From Euglena gracilis (Eukaryota; Euglenozoa; Euglenophyceae; Euglenales; Euglenaceae): a DNA stretch of 31,157 nucleotides. How positions within the stretch are numbered: position 1 is the stretch's first letter; each line of letters starts with the position of its first letter. The notes beneath the pieces were generated by a model that searched no databases, had not been told where the DNA came from, and worked only from the letters and a program-made list of their open reading frames with translations. Where the stretch lies: positions 1 through 31,157 of the forward strand of contig CAAHFI011260759.1 of NCBI GenBank assembly GCA_900893395.1, read 5' to 3'. Below, in pieces: positions 29,240 to 31,157 of the stretch. The position numbers were made by a program, and so were the translations under genes.

Positions 29240-30830
29240 ATAACTCATGCACACTTTGCTCCAAATGGTCAACAACCTGCCAATTGTCGGTTATCCGACC
29301 CACATCCTCCTGCAAACGCCTAATCCGCCTACGGTATGAGGGTAGCTCATCCAAAAGCGGGATTGTCAGAAATTGACTGAAAATCGTGAGAAATTGCACC
29401 AAAACCAGTGTCCCAATTCCTGTACTCTTGTCACCAGTGTGCGCATCGCACTGGAAACGTTCTCCAATTGTGGAGATGGCTTGGTGGGTTGGTCCGAATG
29501 CGGATCTTTGACTTTTTCAGCCATTGGCTGTTTCTGCAACACTAAAACTTGCGCGGATAGCGCGATAAGGTCATTTTGCAGTTTTGTGACATCCTGCTTT
29601 GCCGTTTTCTCGGTGTTCATGTGACTGTCACAAAATCCTTGCATGATTTGGTGATTTTCCGTGCGCATTTCAGCGCGAATCTGGTCCGAGTGTGTGTTTG
29701 GGAGTGTGGGGGTTGGTGTTGGTAACGGTAATGTGCCTTGGGTGGTGATTGCACCTGAAGCATTTTTGTGCTAATTTCTTGCATGCGTTTGTGCAAATCC
29801 GCTATCGCGGTGTGAATGCCGGTAACATCCGGGATCCTACCAGCTACTTCCGCATAGCGGGTGTGCAACTTAGCCAATGAGGCTTCAAACGTTACCAACA
29901 TCCTGTTGTAAACTGTTTGTGCAAATCGGACATGATGGCCTTGAGTCCGCTAATATCCGGTGTTGGTGCACGGGTCGCGGCATTGCGGTTCTGCAAATCC
30001 GCTATTGCGGTTCGGAATTCCATTGTGTCATTCTGCCACTGTTGTTGCAAATTCTCAATCCTACTCGCGATATTCGCGATTTGGGTGTGAAAACTTGCAA
30101 TTTCAGCGGAATGTCACCACAATGGCAAAATTTCTGCTCCAATCGAGAAAAACTTTCCTGCAATTGTTGCACATACGTGCGGGGGGCAAAACTTTCATTG
30201 GCTTGGGCAGAAAAGTGGGCAAAATTCGCGAATCACCGCCCAACTGAAAAATGCGCTGTTCCGCTTCTTGAAATGCGGTTGCAAGTGTGGAGAATTGCTC
30301 CATTGTAATAAATTGTCCCAAATCAGGTTTTTGATAGGGGGTCCATGCAACTTTTGCTGCAATTATGGAAAAATTGCCGTAATTGGCTCCAATTGGTGTG
30401 ATAAGGCTTGCAAACTATATTGCATGTTGGAGAAAATAGCATCATTGCGGGATTGTGTTTCACACATGGCTTCACTCACTTTTTGAAAGTGTTGTGGCAA
30501 ATTGCCTGAAAATGTGGGTCCAAACCTTGTCGCAAAGTTGCTAGGTCCACATTAGTGGATTGAAAATTTGTTTGGCAATATTGACAAACATCACGCACAT
30601 AACACCAAAGGCAATTCAGCTTGTGTTCTACAACCTTTTGGTTGTTCTCAACAAAATCCAAAACCTTGTTAAGTGTCATAGCGCAATCCGCTACACAAGT
30701 GTGGACATGGGAATTTGCCGCGTTAGCGGGTGGTCCACTGGAAGATTTGTGACTATGCGCTGAATAACGGTAATGGTTGAGGGGCATTATTTTCCAACTC
30801 TTCCGCATCACTGCTCATAGACTCTGTGGG
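29240..30830 (-). pseudogene. Coiled-coil repeat-borne gene, right copy (minus strand)
   Basis: Read on the minus strand it starts near 30828 with an acidic MSSDAEELENNAPQPLP. A stretch with the cysteine pattern CLWCYVRDVCQYC (CX2CX5CX2C) follows near 30625-30585. Then come helical segments LATLRQGLDPHFQAICHN and, further on, IHTAIADLHKRMQEISTKM near 29820-29765 and VTKLQNDLIALSAQVLVLQ near 29595-29535, with heptad-like spacing. A last piece, IRRLQEDVGRITDNWQVV, lies near 29320-29270. No family is recognised. Particle-forming Gag of an LTR or related element is one possibility, and a host gene family another. It has several interruptions. A B-type repeat lies upstream at 30980-31110. Confidence 0.6.
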
Positions 30831-30903
30831 ACTTGTATGATCACGTGAATTCCTCTCTGCAGGTTGTATTCTTTCCTTCTTTTGATTTTGAGTTTTGACT
30901 TGT

Positions 30904-31157
30904 TCAACAACGTCCTATAGGACTGCCAAATCACTTGGCATCTTTTGTCGTGGCCCATAGGGCTTTCTCACCTGCTTGTGCTCTGCCTCTTAATTGGGGA
31001 AAAGGGCTTTCAACTTTTATGTTATTTTTTTTCCCTTTTGTTACTCCCACTTTTTACGTTGCGCACCAAAGGCCGAAAGCGAGGAAAAGGGTTGGACGTA
31101 CACTTGGTAGCAGTTTAGGTCGTGTGGTGCCTCGCCTATAGGCGACCACAGGCACTA
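30904..31157 (+). repeat. Repeat B family, copy 3, with CCTATAGG palindromes
   Basis: 30980-31110 aligns, diverged, with 21021-21302 and with the reverse complement of 17150-17440 (shared AACTTTTAT, GTACACTTGGTAGCA and surrounding). Palindromes are GTCCTATAGGAC (about 30912-30923), GCCCATAGGGC (about 30954-30964) and TCGCCTATAGGCGA (about 31132-31145). It lies directly upstream of the minus-strand coiled-coil gene, where an element end or promoter would be expected. The window stops inside it. Confidence 0.6.

Overview
The window looks like intergenic DNA of a eukaryote with a repeat-rich genome, most likely an alga or other protist. The signs are LTR-retrotransposon remains on both strands, a long (GT)n tract, a G/C-run minisatellite, tRNA-derived SINE heads, and AG-type splice acceptors after pyrimidine tracts. 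I cannot name the species. The LTR elements have relatives in large-genome protists and algae, so an alveolate such as a chromerid or dinoflagellate is a guess only. I see no rRNA, no intact tRNA, no CRISPR array and no complete host gene.

Layout. 1-4975 (+) is a Ty3/gypsy chromovirus copy entering from the left, with a methyltransferase-like NPPF domain, reverse transcriptase (RT), RNase H, integrase, a GC-rich charged tail and a chromodomain. It is broken but the best preserved element here. 4980-7800 is low-complexity and unassigned DNA. 7820-11990 (+) is a second, much older Ty3/gypsy-like copy with gag, a C5-cytosine-methyltransferase-like region, an NPPW amino-methyltransferase-like region, a DTGA protease and RT. 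A 168-bp GT microsatellite, unassigned DNA, a stray zinc-knuckle gag piece and a minisatellite of about 47-bp units follow, to 14190. 15560-17150 (-) is a third Ty3-like fossil in which integrase lies before RT and RNase H.

17150-21420 holds two copies of a repeat (B) in opposite orientation. Each is joined to an 83-bp near-palindrome (A) that is flipped relative to B. Between them are a pair of 260-bp direct repeats (F) and several unassigned open frames. 21480-22260 carries two tRNA-like SINE heads. 22430-26840 (+) and 29240-30830 (-) are two inverted, decayed copies of one coiled-coil gene I do not recognise. The left copy is split by a 2.8-kb element with long terminal direct repeats (C). 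Between the two gene copies lies a pair of 0.8-kb direct repeats (D) containing an exon-like segment. A third B-type repeat closes the window.

Most of what is here is transposon fossil, so the sequences do not act together as a pathway. The points most worth attention are the two different methyltransferase-like domains inside one retroelement, the related NPPF domain in another, the flipped palindrome, and the inverted coiled-coil gene family. All positions of domains are read by eye and approximate.
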